DNA of 64,000 bases from Astrothelium macrocarpum (taxonomy: Eukaryota; Ascomycota; Dothideomycetes; Trypetheliales; Trypetheliaceae). A model generated the notes under the pieces. It saw nothing but the letters and a program-made list of their open reading frames with translations. It was not told the DNA's origin and ran no database searches. The translations under genes were made by a program, and so were the position numbers. The stretch lies in NCBI GenBank assembly GCA_021030915.1, contig JAGEMR010000013.1, positions 372,001-436,000 of the forward strand. Reading direction: 5' to 3'. Below are positions 1-13,600 of the stretch, piece after piece; within the stretch, counting starts at the first letter, position 1; every line of letters begins with the position of its first letter.

Positions 1-106
1 TCTTGCGTAAGCTGTTGGATAGTTGCTGACTGGCGTATGAGAAAGAATCCGTACCCTCGTCTCTTCCCCGCCACCAACCCCTCGTTCCTGAAGCGTCGGA
101 CAAATC

Positions 107-2729
107 ATGTTGCGTCCTGGCGGTAGAGACCAGAACAGGTCGAGATCAAAGTCGCGTGGACGCGATCGTTCGACGAGTAACGTCCGCAAAGCTCCATCAC
201 CACCACAAGCTCCCGTACCTCCTAGAGTTACTAGCCGTCATCCTCTTGTACTCCCTGCTGGAAGTGAGGACGAGGATGACAGCGAGGAAGAAGAAGAGGA
301 AGACGAAGAGGAAGATGAGCGACATAGTCGAGCACATGGGCATATGCCAATGCCGATGATGCCTGGTGGCTTTGAAGGAAGCTCTACCACCAGTCCACAC
401 TCTGTAAGATCACCAGGTGTAACACCAGGTCTGTCAAACTATGTTTCATCCGCACAGTATCCACCAGGTCACGGACATCATGAACAGCCTCAAGGGCACT
501 TTCCAGATTCCTCGAGTGGACACTACGGATACAATGCAGAGGAAATTACGATGGGCGACTACAAGGATCTGCCTCCTCATGAGCGCCCTCAATTCCTTCG
601 GGAGCAGGAGCAGCATCACGAATACCAAGCTCACCTGCAGTCCCCACCGCAGTCGGGCTTGTCCCGAGTCTTTTCTGCACCCTCATCTCACGTAATGCCC
701 CAACCTCCAGATCACTCGAGACACTTTTCACAGCCTGCCATGTTTGAAGAGCCGCACTCTCCGCAAACAGGACATCCAAGAGCCATGAGCAATGCAGGCC
801 AAGCTTCGTCAGGACGATATGCAAATCTACCACAGTACCAATATGCTGCCTTGCCAGATAAGTTGACATATACATCCAAGGCTCAAACTCGCCCACCTGA
901 AGTGCCACATGCCGTCCCCCAAACGCCACATGCAGTCCCACATGCAGTCCCACATGGAGTTCCACATGGAGTCCCACATGGGTTCCCTCAACCAGACCCG
1001 GTCCCGCATCGGCCACCGATGCCTGGGCACTCTTACAGTGCCAGTGCCAATGCTAACATTGTCGAAATCATGCCTGGCGGTTTCGGTCCCTTTGAGGAAC
1101 AAGAAAAACACAAACGAACCCGTCATGCATCGATAAGAGAGGATCCTCGTCCAGCAAAGCAAAAAGACCATTTCTCTCCGCCGCCTCCACTTGGACATGA
1201 TTTTGGTGCTCACGTGGAAGAACGACGGCATGTAGAAGAAATACGACCTTCCAGGCTTGGTGAGCCCTCATCGAGACTATCACCAACCCATAACCAAGGC
1301 CTCACACCGCGCATGGATCGTCTCTCCGTAAGTGGTAATCGCCCTGACATGAGCAACATCATGCCAGGTGCCTTACCTCCCGGAAGTCCCATGCTCGAAG
1401 CCTACCACGGGACATACCAATCCATCTCTCCCATGCCCTCGCCCATCATGCTCGCGGACAACCACGGCTCCGACTCGGACCTCGACGACTTTACCCCGCT
1501 ATCCCCACACGCTCCGCTCCCGACCCCCGAGCAATTCGCCCTCGGCGGCAGTGGTGGTGGTGGCGGCGGCGCGGCGCGACCCAAAGCCAGCCGCCACCGC
1601 TCCACCAGCAGCAGCGTGTCCTTCGCCAAGGACTCCATCACCACCGCCATCTCCGCGTCCAGCAAGGCGTCGAAGAAGCGCGTGCAGCTGTACGACGCCG
1701 AGGCCGACGCGCACGAGCTCATCTCCGCCCTCTCGCACCGCACCGCCGACGCGGGGCCGCTCATCGAGATCTTGCCGCGCCTGTCGCACGACCAGATCAT
1801 GGAGCTGCGGAATGAGTACAAGAAAAGATGTAAGGTGCAGGGGCGTGGGATCAATATTGCCAAGCATATTAAGCTGAAGACGAGTGGGAATTTTGGCAAG
1901 TTTTGCTATGTCACCGCGCTGGGCAGGTTCGAGTCGGAGGCGTACTGGGCGAATTTTTGGTATCAGTCGAATGGGAGTCGGAGGGAGTTGTTGATTGAGA
2001 GTTTGATGGGGAAGAATAATGCGGAGGTGCGGTTGATCAAGGAGAGTTTTAGGGATAAGAGGTATAATGATTCGCTGATGAAGTGTATGGATAAGGAGCT
2101 GAAGGCGGACAAGTTTCGCACGGCGGTGCTGTTGGCGTTGGAGGAGCGGAGGCAGGAGGAGGGGGATGTTTATGCGGCGGAGCAGGTTGTGAGAGATGCG
2201 GATAAGCTGAATGAGTGTTTGAAGCGAAGGGAGGGTGGAGAGAGTGCTATGTTGCAGATTGTGGTTTTGAGGAGTGATGCACATCTGAGGGAGGTGCTGA
2301 GGGCATATGAGAGGCGGTATGGGGAGAACTTTGCACGAGCGGCATTGAAGAAGAGCAATAACCTTGTGGTAAGTTTTGGCAACAAACCTCTCGATCTTCT
2401 GTCTGTTCTTTGTTATGTTTTGACACTGCTAACGAACGTATTTACAGGGTGAAGTCATTGCCCACATTCTCAACGGCGTCATCAATCGCCCTGCCCGTGA
2501 TGCTTTACTTCTTCATCACGCCATCGCCGACATTAGTGCTCACGATAAGTCCGTAGAGCTCCGCTACGAGCTTCTCGTCTCTCGTCTTGTTCGGCTTCAC
2601 TGGGACCGCCCACATCTCCAGAAAGTGAAGAGAGAGTACAAGGAAAAGTACGGCCGGAGCGTCGAAAAGGAGATTGACAGCGTGGGAAAGGGAGACTGGG
2701 GCAATTTTGCGGTTGCCTTGCTCGAATAG
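107..2729 (+). CDS. Annexin with long disordered N-terminus (annexin XIV/ANXC4-like)
   Basis: Two exons, 107-2368 and 2448-2729, give 847 aa. The 79-nt intron starts GTAAGT, has a TGCTAAC branch site and ends ACAG. Residues 1 to about 530 are low-complexity and charged: an acidic run near residue 50, Pro/His repeats near 265-300, a Gly run near 480 and scattered Ser/Pro. The C-terminal part of about 315 residues is helical and matches the four-repeat annexin core of filamentous fungi, with LYDAEADAHELISAL opening repeat 1 and the last repeat ending in exon 2. Annexins bind acidic phospholipids in a Ca2+-dependent way and act on the cytosolic side of membranes. The usual type II GxGT-type calcium loops are not obvious, so calcium dependence may be weak. 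The first ATG of the frame was taken as start. The family call is firm; the subgroup is inferred. Confidence 0.88.
904..996 (+). repeat. Tandem 12-bp-type coding repeat in annexin gene
   Basis: Successive near-identical units of the form CCACATGSAGTC encode repeated Pro-His-Ala/Gly-Val quartets within the disordered N-terminus of the annexin. The copies differ by one or two bases, which suggests recent slippage expansion. Confidence 0.8.
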
Positions 2730-4180
2730 AATCGGTGAGCATGAAGTGGAGAAAATTGGGAAAATGAACAAGGATAAGACGCCGAGTCAAGGATAAGGCA
2801 ACCGGGGAGGCTTTTTGAATGCATGTCTTGGTTATTTTTCTATGTTCAAAATTTCTTTTCCCAAAAGAAAAAGGGATCAAAAATTGAGTTGGCTTAGGGC
2901 AGTCAGCTTGCAGCTTTACGACAGCAGAGATACCCTTAACGATGCAATGATGCCTAATGACACGGAAGCTCTTCATACCGGTTCATTCACGTTGGAGGAC
3001 TGTGCCGTCAGCGGATATGGCATAGTGACCCAATAATTGCCTTTCCCCAAAATCTCACTTCCTAGATCTTGGGAATGCAATCCCAGCCTCTCATCTTACC
3101 ATCCCCCTTCCCCGATCCCTTCCATCTCATCTTCCCTGTCGATCTCTTCCCTACCCTGCTAGATTACCTCGTAAACAAAGTTTTAAGCCTCCATATCTTG
3201 GCATGGCAAACACAGACAGCGGTCAACGCCGACAGAGTCAGCTTTCTCCCATAACCTTGTGGTCCAGTCTTCAAGCGACGTGGATACGGTGTATGCTGCG
3301 GGCTGACTGTTTTCATGCGAGCCCTACCGTTCATTAGCGTGTCGATTTTGCTGTCTGAAAGCAGTCAAGACCATTAGGCCCCCAAAGCTCAGTGGGTCCG
3401 GAAGAGCTTCCGCGAAAGCCATCGAGGTCACGGCAAAGCTTGTTGAGACTGCCACAATCAATCTGAAGAAATTGATTGGGGAACTCGTTTGCTGTGCCCG
3501 TGGATCCGGTGGGATGAAGGTTCCATAAATCGATCGGCGCTCCCGACAGTCAGGCGTTGACAGATGGAGGTGAAAGAAAAGTTGCCCGACGATCTGGTTG
3601 TGGTACCTGCGTTGGTAAACGTTGGGGCCACAATAGGGGTCTTTGCTGCCTTATGCCACCACCAAAACTTTATGGCTCACCGAGTCTACTCTTTGGACCA
3701 TTGTTTTCTTGCTCTGAGAAATCATTTTGTTCTTGATTTATTTGAATCGTGTGGTTTTTTCATATATGATTTTGTGTGAAATTTGTTTCACAGGCCCTCT
3801 AAGCGCCATGCTTTGGTGCCGTCAACAACACTATCATCTCCGCTCTTTGATTCGACCAGCACATACGCTAAAATTGACATGGAACATATTGTGACGGATT
3901 GACATGTCACGCGGCCATCTGAACTTGTTGAATGTGGAACAAGTGTTGAAGCGAAAATCAAGTGTTGATAGTAAGTGGTTTCTTTATAGCCTTCGTCATC
4001 CCTCGTCTATTCATTTTCGCCAAACCTCAAAGCACATCACACAACACCATGAAGATGAACAAGACCAGGATCGGAGTCGGGGGGCCTCCGTCATCTAAAT
4101 CAGTCAAGGATACCTCCAAAAGAGGGTGCCTCCAGATACTGTTGAAATCCTGACCAAAAAAAGGCACATAACGCAAACAT
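2730..4180. other. Intergenic, annexin 3' side to MFS 3' side (convergent)
   Basis: This gap of 1.45 kb lies between two convergent genes. It holds only short open frames without recognisable domains or plausible splice structure. I see no RNA gene or repeat in it. Confidence 0.6.
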
Positions 4181-6232
4181 CTAGTTCTCTGCAACTGGGG
4201 GTGGATATCTCATCCTCCACTTCCTACCCCAAATTTGAACTGCAATGATGCTAAAGAAGCCCGCAGCCAGAATCCCGGCCTGACACCCAAAGCTTACGCC
4301 CGCACCGTCCAACTTCACCCAATCGAGCTGGAAATACCCAACAGTGAAGCCACCAGTGGTACGCCAGAAATTCAAAATGCTCGCCACGAGTGCGGCATGC
4401 TTGGGGAAGCTATCAAGCAAGTACGCCGAAACCGCCGTCGTAGCCGTGACCTGGGCAAATGTATACATGGCCCAGGCAAAGCACAGCCCGAACCAAGTGA
4501 GAGTGTGCTCGAGCGTCTGACCAAATAGGACGAGACCTCCGATGGCAGCGATAGCGGGGGCGTACGTACCCCAAAGCCGATTTTCCGGTTCGTGGCGACC
4601 ACGATGGCGCTTCATGTACAGGCGCATGTTCCACTCGTTAAAGACGTGGCCCCAGAGTTCGCCGACTATCGCGCCAATCATAGGGCCAAGGTAGATCAGG
4701 GCAAGACCGTTAGGGCTGAAGCTGTACGGTGGGGGAATGATGAATTGCGGCACAGTGGTGATGATCCCAATGGACCACATGAAGAGAAGCATCATGAAGC
4801 AGGCAGCTGAGAAGATTGGTCAGAGGCTTGTTACTACATTGCAAATGCGGAATGTAATCTTACTGGTGAGTAGAATCTGGGGTTTGAATTGAAGCTCAAT
4901 AATGTGCTTGCTAACGGACCAGATTGTTGGTCGGCCTTGAGCTTTGGCTCCAGAGTACCCAATGAGTAGCAGGAATCGGTTCGCACCTCCGGTTCTATTC
5001 GTCAGATGGGGCTGCGGGTTCTTCCTGTCGTATAGCGTCTCGTCTCCAAAAAAGACCAGCACTAATGCGGAAAGCCCATACATACCAGCCAAGACGCCAT
5101 AGCAAGCACGCCAGCTGATTGTCTCTACAGCAAATGCCGAAAGTAACGGAGCGAGAAACGGTCCAAAGACGAACGAAAAAGCCCACAGGTTAATGCGGAT
5201 TGTTCGTTCATGGAAAAAGAACATGTCATGAACTACAGAGAGACCAATCACCTGTGGAGCTGTGTTGAAGAATCCTTGAAGTGTTCGGCATGCTGTAAAG
5301 CCTGCATAACTACTGGCCTGGCTGGCACCGATGACCATTATACAAGAGATCAATTGGGACCAGAACAAGACGGGCAAGCTATCGAGATGTCAGCACGGGT
5401 CGCCTTGCACTAATGTCATTCACTGTATACACCAGACAAGACCAACAAATCGGGTCCTGACAGGCACGACCGAACCACGGAAATGGAACAACCAAGCATC
5501 CTGTGGCAACCACCAATCAAGAGTGCGTCTTAATGCGCAAATGTTACACAGAAGTGCGGGCATGAACCACGGTACGTGGATCACCCGATCTTGTGAAGAA
5601 ATGCATGCGCGCCACCTTGCAGCTCAATGGTCTGATGGAAAGAAAATTGCCCGGAGGAAAGAGGAGTGATGAAGAGTCAAAGGAAAAAAACTCCGATGCT
5701 TACCGTCCAAATCTTTGAGTAAACGGCACAGCAATGACGCCACCAGGACCTTGAAGGAAAATACCTCCGTTGATGGAAAGCGATGCTGCGGCAACCGTCA
5801 TGTCCCAGGATTTTGCTTGTGCCTGGAAAAGCGTGGTACCTGAGGGGTGTACAAGATTAGCTTTGTGGAACAACAATCGTGATCAGACCATGTCGTACCC
5901 CAGGTCATGCCAAAATCTGTAAAGAGAGCAGGAAGGAAGAGTGTTAAAAGGACAAGATGCTTCTTGCCCCAACTCCAATTCAATGGATCTGCTGGGTCGT
6001 CGGATGGTTGAGGGATAAGAATGGTCTTGCCATCCTTGGTGGTCTTGAGATTCGTCCCACCCTCAGTAACAACAACGTTGATGCCGCTTCCCGTGTCTTC
6101 CTCATTGTACAGGTCACCACCTCGAATGCCTTTCTCGGCCATGTAGGGATCAGACTGCCTGCCATCATCCGAAGTATGCTGGCTGGTGATTTCGCGTTCA
6201 GCCGTTACATCAACAACCTTTTGGTCTGTCAT
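4181..6232 (-). CDS. MFS transporter, DHA1/HOL1-like
   Basis: Four exons on the minus strand (6232-5899, 5839-5704, 5378-4864, 4806-4181) encode 536 aa. Junctions join in phase and rebuild conserved MFS sequence such as FTQRFGRLPVLFW. The N-terminal 80 residues are hydrophilic, with the fungal signature DPADPLNWSWGKKH before TM1. About 12 membrane segments follow, split by a central loop that carries DETLYDRKN, the conserved block of the HOL1-like DHA1 group. Such proteins are plasma-membrane proton-coupled exporters or cation/polyamine/drug carriers; the substrate cannot be read from sequence. Introns are 59, 325 and 57 nt, and the 325-nt one is unusually long for this window. The stop is TAG at 4183-4181. 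No biosynthetic partner gene is adjacent. Confidence 0.88.
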
Positions 6233-9200
6233 GATGAAGATTTTCCAATCGCGAGGATACTTGTTTCCAGCGCGGCGGAAGGTTCGGCGAGAGCTTCAAC
6301 AATTGCAGGAACAACACAAGGGAAGATGAGGAAGATTGTGGTAGCGACGAGGGAAGTAAATGACATTAAAAGCAAGGACCCAGATCCAGGCCTGACCCAG
6401 TGGTACGTTACAGAGGGGCACTCTTCTTGCTTCGGATGCAGTATCGGCTGGGTGGAGAGAGTGTGAGAAACGAGGGCTTTCACTAGCCATTGTAAATTTG
6501 GGAGCCTCTGCTGCACGCCGCAAACGTGGTCCACAACGTGGGTATTGCGCGCGCCGCCTTCCCATTCACCTCATGCCCCCTGCACGACCTGCACCAAGCT
6601 ACTACCTATCTACACACGCTTGTCTGGGATCTACATGTTCCAGAAGACGATGCTCAGAAAGACTACTGGATAGCGCGGGAAGTAGCTGAAATACCGGACA
6701 GTGAGACTGTTGCAGCAACTTTTCATCTCCATGCCTGTGGCCAATTCGCATCGAAAGACAGTGCTGCGCCGCACAGTTGTCCATCGGCAAAAGCGGCTCG
6801 CATTACGAAAGAAAGATACCTAATAACGTCTAGCTTTTGGCCTCTGACATGCTCACCGCGTCTGGCTAGCCACGAAGGGCGAATGTCAGACAAGTGACTA
6901 GGGGGCTCAAACCCGGGTCGAGCTAAATCACGGACTCTGCTCGAGCCTGCAGCTGCCTCGTGGTGGGAAGAAAAAGGCAAAGAGAATAAAAAAGTAAAAA
7001 AAACTTGGGGTACATGTTTGCCGGTCACTTATGGAGCGAGCGAATTCGGAGATGGCGCAAGGATGGGGATCTGTGTGAGAACGAGCTGTTGCAAATCCAA
7101 ACTTTCCTCAGTAGCCGAGAAAACAACTCGCCGTTTCGCCCATTTTCCCTCTTAATGCGGCCCGCCACGGCTCGTCGTTCTCACAAGCAAGTAAAAAAAG
7201 CCGAGCGCCAAGGGCCAAAAGAGGAGGGGTTAGGGGGGGAGAAGAAACCAGCGAAAGACCGCCAGGGTTTGCGGCTTGGGATTAGATAGGCATGATTAAG
7301 ATCGAAAAAGTAGGGGACTTTTGCGCACAGGGCGCACTCAGGTGCCACGGCCGCGGGCTCTGACCAGACCAGAACCTGGGTGGAGCAGCGCACGCTACGT
7401 TTAGGCCTTCCCATCCGCGCCGAAGCGCCTCGCTTGCCCGGCTCCTCTTCCCCGCAGAGTTAGGCTGGATTGCCAGGTCGTTCCGTAGCCTCGGACGAGG
7501 CAGCGCTAGACGCGGTGGCGGGAAACGCAGCAGATCTTGGTTGTGCGCGGGAGGGAACCACGGATGTCATGGCTACTTTGTACAACCTGTATTTTACTGC
7601 TTTGGGGCTTGTTTTGGGAATATCAGATTTTGGCGGTGAAGTCGGATTTGGCTACGAATTTTGCTTATTCGTCGCGTGGCATTATTTATTTTCCCTTCTG
7701 TGGGGAGCCTGGGATGTTCTATGGCACGCCTAACGGCGTAGTATGGGTATTTCCCGTGAGCGGAGGGAGCACGAAATCCACAGCTCGCCTCGAGATGCAA
7801 TCCGCGATAGGGTTTGAGCGGGTGGTCCCTTGTACATGAGTCGTGTAATCACCGCGCTTGGCTTGTCATCGTGATGTATCTCTTTCGAGACCGTCGTCAT
7901 ACCAACAATGTGTTGCGAGTATGATGTGATGTGTATCTTTTGTGCTCCATTGACTGGACAGAAAGCCTTTGTGGCTGCTGTTGCTGAGTCAAGCAATATC
8001 GAGGCTTTACTGGAAACGACTCCTACGATTACAAAGGTCGAATCCAGAAGCCAGACACGGGAGAATCAGGAACATCATTTTTGAACCAACAAGTAGGATC
8101 GTCCTTTTGCAATTGATTCGCAATTCGCTATCCCCAGGGTCAAGCATCGGACCATATTACGGGGATCAGCGGATTAGCAATTTCAGACGTTCTGCTTCTC
8201 AAAACCTTCGCTCAGCGGTGCTGGTAGTGTGGCGTTCGCGAAAATCCAGCCTTGTTCAAGAAGCTGCTCTGAACGTCTAATGAAGCCGCGGCTTGCGGCG
8301 AAAGCACCATGTTTGCAAAAGATCCACTGTATGGCGGCAGTCTTGTGGCTTTTACTGGCTGCGGTTCTTCAGACTAAACGCTATGCATCTACATATCAGC
8401 CAATAGCCAAGTATCTCCCAGAGACAAGCGGTGGAGACTTGCATAGAGATATTGCAGGAGGTGGTCAGTGTGCTTGGAAACTGCATGAATGGGTCTCAGC
8501 TTCCATGCGGTTCAATAACCGAAAAGTAAAAGGCAGACAAAATTCCGAAACTTCAACTGCCGACATGGGTTGAGGCTCATGGATGATTCAAAGACTCTGT
8601 GAGCAGGAGTTGCAAGCGTAATTGTCTGCTCGGATAAGTCCGTCCGCCCGTCATCGCGCGTCGTGTCTCGCATCTATTAAAATCTGACTTTATCGGTAGG
8701 AACAGGTCGTCTAATCTTGACTCAGTCATGACTTTCCCCTGTGTTCAATAAAAGTAGCACGCAGAATGTTGCACCAATTGTCTCTAAGTAATAATGGGTG
8801 TAGTAGCAAATTTAATTAACTGCATCGACGACATTATCCGGAGATCAAGGAGGACATGAATGCAAATTTACAACCGGCAGCTGGGCCGAAGTATCGAATT
8901 TTGTTACAAAATGTCTATAGTTTCATTTGCTTCTCAGACCTTGCAATCGGCCGTTATTCCAGTACCATAAGATGGTAGGACATTGTAAACCCCGAAATCG
9001 TTCTTGTGCTGTGATCCGTACAGATTCCCGTTAAAGAGAAGCATGCAGTTGATAGCCGCCTTCCCAAGCCGCATCCATATCCATAGAGTGTCATAATATA
9101 CATACATGTAGGATACGTGGTACCCAACTTTCGAAGACAAACATGTTTTTCCCCAGAACTCCTGGCTTGACTGATAATTCAGATTGAGACTCCGTTTGCC

Positions 9201-9256
9201 TGGGGTAGATGGTACTTTTCTCAGAGCGATATGGCCAACAAGAAGTCTGCATGTGA
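6233..9256. other. Gene-poor 3.0-kb gap
   Basis: The region upstream of the MFS gene and downstream of the rhodopsin-domain gene contains no open frame longer than about 125 codons, and none shows a recognisable domain. The part at 6900-7500 is more GC-rich and purine-biased than its flanks. Nothing else was supported. Confidence 0.5.
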
Positions 9257-10650
9257 TTAAACAGCATGACCTCCCACCCAGGAAGGTGTTGGTTCTGTAC
9301 TTGGTGCTCTGCCGCGCTCTTGTGGTTCGAATGCCACTGGTTCACCATGCGAGCTAACGCTCCCGTCCTCTCGGTCAATCGTAATCACCGTCGTTTTCTT
9401 GATGTCTTGGTTTGAGCTTAATCCACGATAGTGACCAGGTGGTAGGATATTCTCTTCACTCGACGAGTCCCCTTTATCCCGTTTTCCAGTAGTAAACTGA
9501 GAGAATTCCCAGCTCTCAGGCTTATACGAAGGTTGCGCGTGCGATGAAGACTTGGCAATCTGATGAGAAAACCTATAGGCACCGCCCTTCGAAGAGCTCT
9601 TGTCAATCATCTTGACGCCACGGAACAAGGGTTTCAATGTCGGAACCGATGAATCGATGAAGATGATGTTGTACTCAACAGACGTCCAGATGTAGAGGCC
9701 CACAATATTCACTATGATTGTTAGGATACTCTTTCGCCAAAGAGGAAGAATGAACGTACTAGTAAAATCATTCCGAGCGCTAATGTTTTTCAGTTCATAC
9801 GTCTTCACAACTGTAGCAGCCATTGCCCTATTCGTACAATCAATCTTTGCTCTTCCAGGTGTTATGTAGGTGACACTTACAACACCGAGAGACCAAGCAA
9901 ACAAGCGAGGGTGGCCTTGATAGCAGGCTTCAACTGCGTATTCCATAGTACCCATAACGGAAGAACCGTCAGGATCAAATCGGTCGCAGCGTTGACGGCT
10001 AAGTCTCATGTTAGCTAATGGCAAGAATCGAAACGAATTACTAGTCCTTACAACTCTGAAAAAACCCGTAATAGGTCTGAATATCAGGGCTCCAACATTT
10101 AACCCCATCCTTGATCAATGATGGATCCCAGATGGCATCAACAGTTTTCCCACATTGTACGAAAATCAAGATAATGGTTGAGACATTGACCAGGAGTTGG
10201 AAAGTGATGATGAAGCGAAGGGTCCATTTCTTCATTGTATCCACTGGACCAATGATACGTAGGAGACTGACACTGAACGAGAGTCGACCGAACGTTCCGG
10301 CAAGGATACCAAACGGCTGGGACAAAAAATTCCAATGCATGGCATTGACTTTATGAACCGGATCAAGAGTCCAGAAATGTCTTCCGAGACCCCAATGACA
10401 TGATAATGTAATGAATGCGTTGAACATCAGTCCAAATATCTAGTCAATGTCAGAGAAGTATGTCGGTATCGGTATATTCGTATCGACAAACCCATGCAAG
10501 GATCATGAGATGATCATCCAAAGCTACCTTCTTTACTATCACAATCCTCGTGTAAAGTCGCGCCAGGATAGCCAAGGCCGAGAGAGCAAGCAAAAACCAT
10601 ACTATCGCCAGAACCTCTGGAGCCTTGTTCTCGGAGTTGGATGTACCCAT
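9257..10650 (-). CDS. Rhodopsin-domain integral membrane protein (fungal SAT4/PTH11-like)
   Basis: Five exons (10650-10492, 10439-10052, 9998-9881, 9827-9760, 9711-9257) give 395 aa. The four introns are 48-53 nt and all join in phase. The first 270 or so residues form seven membrane helices typical of the fungal rhodopsin-domain family: a short N-terminus, then ARLYTR, a second loop with HWGLGRH, WNFLSQP before a middle helix, a loop with DIQTYYGFFQ, then NAATDLILTVLP and VEYNIIFIDSSVPTLKPLF. The remaining 125 residues are a cytosolic Ser-rich tail. The family is common in filamentous ascomycetes and includes PTH11-type receptors, but most members have no assigned ligand. There is no N-terminal CFEM domain, so it is not a classical PTH11. 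Function is inferred only at family level. Confidence 0.88.
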
Positions 10651-13600
10651 TTTGAAAAATCAGAACTTGAAACTTGAACTTGCTTTCTCAGGCCACCTTC
10701 TCAAGACAGGTGAGAATAAACGTCCATGAGCGCATGCAGGGTATAGTAGTGACCCTTGATACTTAAAGACCAGGCAAAGAGTCCAGGCTCCGGGTAGATA
10801 AAGATTGTGGAATAATGAAAAAAAGACACGAGGCGGTCAACAAGCCGCAAAAGCATCGACCTGTTGAACTTGGAAGAACGGGAGACGATCTCAGGGAAAT
10901 AGGAGCGTGATTTCTCGCAGGAACACCAAGGAGAAGGGCACCAGAGGCTTGAGCAAACGCGAACTGGGGGAATTTTGCTCGTATGAGATGTACATCCCGT
11001 CCTTCCCGTCACAGTCAAAACTCATTTGGTTTATATTGGAGACATTCCTTGGACGCCCGTTACCCCACGTCCCTCCTCCTCCCACAAGGCCCGCCGAGCG
11101 TCGTTGCACGCAATACACGTCTTTCGTTCATCAGGAATGGCCGGGCCGATGCAGTGACGGGGAGATTGAACGCGAGACGCGCGAGCCATGCCACAACGAA
11201 CGCATCACTTTCAGGGCGCCAGCAAAGCCAAGGCAGATTGTGGACCCGCCCGGCGGCCGGTGTATCGTTTGGCAACGCCCCCGTCTTGGCCCTGGCCCCA
11301 GCCAGGTGGAAAGTTCAATGGTGGGACCGAGAGGCTCGCCCCGAACTTGCCCCGCTCTGGTTGGGAGCCCACTGTAAGCCTCGACAGGCTTGCAGTGTGG
11401 CTTGAGTGGGCGCTCACAACTAGACTAGATATCGATAGAGATTTTCTTCATTTTCGAAAGCAGATTTTCGTCTTGAAAAATTCATGCAAGTAGAGAATTC
11501 GTGCTCCCTGAGTAAAGACACCGTACGACTTCGTGAGAGTCGTCCGTTTTCACCACCAGAAATACTGGTTGGCAAATGTGACGATTGGTTGCTTTAGGCG
11601 ACATATGAGATCTGGTTCCTAGTAACAGGAATGCTGTTGTCCAGGGCAAAACGGAATGCATGAGTCGTACAGACCAGGATGCTGGACGACAAAGAGAACA
11701 ACGGGGAGCTTAGTAAAGCCCCGGCCTCCTTCGGTTATCTCTAATCCCGGCAAAGGACATGAACTCTTTGCGTTTGGTCCAACCACTCTGACCTCTGAAA
11801 TTTTATCCTTCAGGTATAGCGCTGTGTGATCCTATCTCCTGACGGAGATGTGCTTTCCGTCAAACGGCACTTTATCCTAATATTCTTGCAAACACGAATA
11901 ACCCCGTTTGCATCTATCGATACAGGCTCAGAATTAAACTTAACTTTTAATCAGATTGAATTCCGTTTGGTCACATCATGACAGATATTCCAGACTACCA
12001 TGTAAACTGGGGTCTTGACAAAAGTCAATGTCTGTAGGGCTTCACAGGATTTGCATCCTGGATGATGTGATGATCTTCACGATCGACCCGTGGCAATCAG
12101 CTTACCCCGTTCCGTGACCAGCTTTTGAAAGTTGCACCGTCCACTCATCAACGACGGCGATTCCGGCCCCATCATGCAGGGGCCCTCTGGGTTTATCCAA
12201 GCTAGCAAGGGATGTATCGTGAATAAACCAATTGGATAAGTCAGTCACATAAAGTTGATAGCTCACATCTAAATCTAGCGATCGCCTGCACTGGCTGATG
12301 CATCTAAAATCTTATACTAGCCGAGATCGGATCACCAGGACAAGGTACGTACCCCGTCCGGAGTCAATGCAATAGCTTGAACTTTTCGAGATCCACTTAT
12401 CATTTGGTTCTCCGCTGAAGGAAAATTTATTGCGCAGTCCCTGAGATTTCATTCCTCGAATATATTGCTTTTCCTTTAGTCTCGACCCTCGCTGGGAGAC
12501 GCCTACCTCAATTTCAGGCAAAGAAAGATTCTTTTAGAGAGTCCAGAAAAGCCCATCAACATAATATGCTCCCATGCTCAATTGTCACGAAACTCTGTCG
12601 TTAGACCAAGTGCCTCGGTGTGCATAGACCGCAAGCCATGACTACTTCCAGCTCAAATCGTTCAGCCACTTCAGACTGCTCCACACAGAGTGCCGATTTC
12701 GGCCAGTTCGTTGCAAAAACACAGTGACTGTTGCATTAATTCATCATTGTACATGAGGCAGCTCCTCAACACTAATCCAAATATTCCCGGTGACATCGCT
12801 TATGACTTCTTTACAAATGTTAGTGCTCTCAATCTCATCTCATCGTTGAAACGTCGATCGACAAAGGCAAGCCCAGGGGCTCCTCAGAGGTTCATGCAAT
12901 CATCCGATTCATGCCACCGGCGAGCTTGCGATCCAAACACTGATCACAACTGGCTTGATGAACTTGCGCTTTCTCTTGAGACACCTCGTTATTTCCTCTT
13001 TCCATCAGGCCCTGGCGGGTTTATTGTGTGTCATGCTGTTTTCGTCGCGAATTTCTGAAGCAATGCATATAAGAGCCGCGGTCACTGCCGCAGCATGACT
13101 AGACGTGGAATACTTTATAACAGTGACAGCCCAGCATCCCACATCCAAAGTGCAACTGAAGTGGTCAATACATGTCGGATACATTTCAATACAACAGCGC
13201 AATCTCCGATTTACAACAGGGAAACTCGTAGATCGATTGTAAATAGAACCAGCCGTACACAGGCTTAAGCAGATCTCAATGCAGTATCAAGCATTCTGAA
13301 ATATTGAAAGATGTATTGGGAAGTATTCATAATAACTTAATCACTCGCTACTATAGTGGATGTCTCTAGCAGGTCACGGACGATTTGAATCTCTTTCAAT
13401 CCACGAATTTCTCGACGCAGTTGGAAAGCCAGCTGTTATTAGAGATAGGGAGAACGCCTCGAGTATTAGGTCTATAACTGCTATTGTTCGCTTGCTTGAA
13501 GAGGAGTACTTTGGTAAGATCTGTTCATCAATGCTGACGGATCGCTTAAAATGCTCACATCAAATATGTCGAAGGTTGGAAAAATGTTTCAGTGGAGCGT

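Noticed and set aside
1499..2284. Minus-strand frame of 261 aa opposite the annexin
   Set aside because: Compositional shadow of the annexin coding strand, rich in Leu/Ile/His without a domain.
7470..7733. Plus-strand frame with a hydrophobic middle
   Set aside because: No signal peptide or family resemblance, and overlapping frames look equally good; treated as chance.
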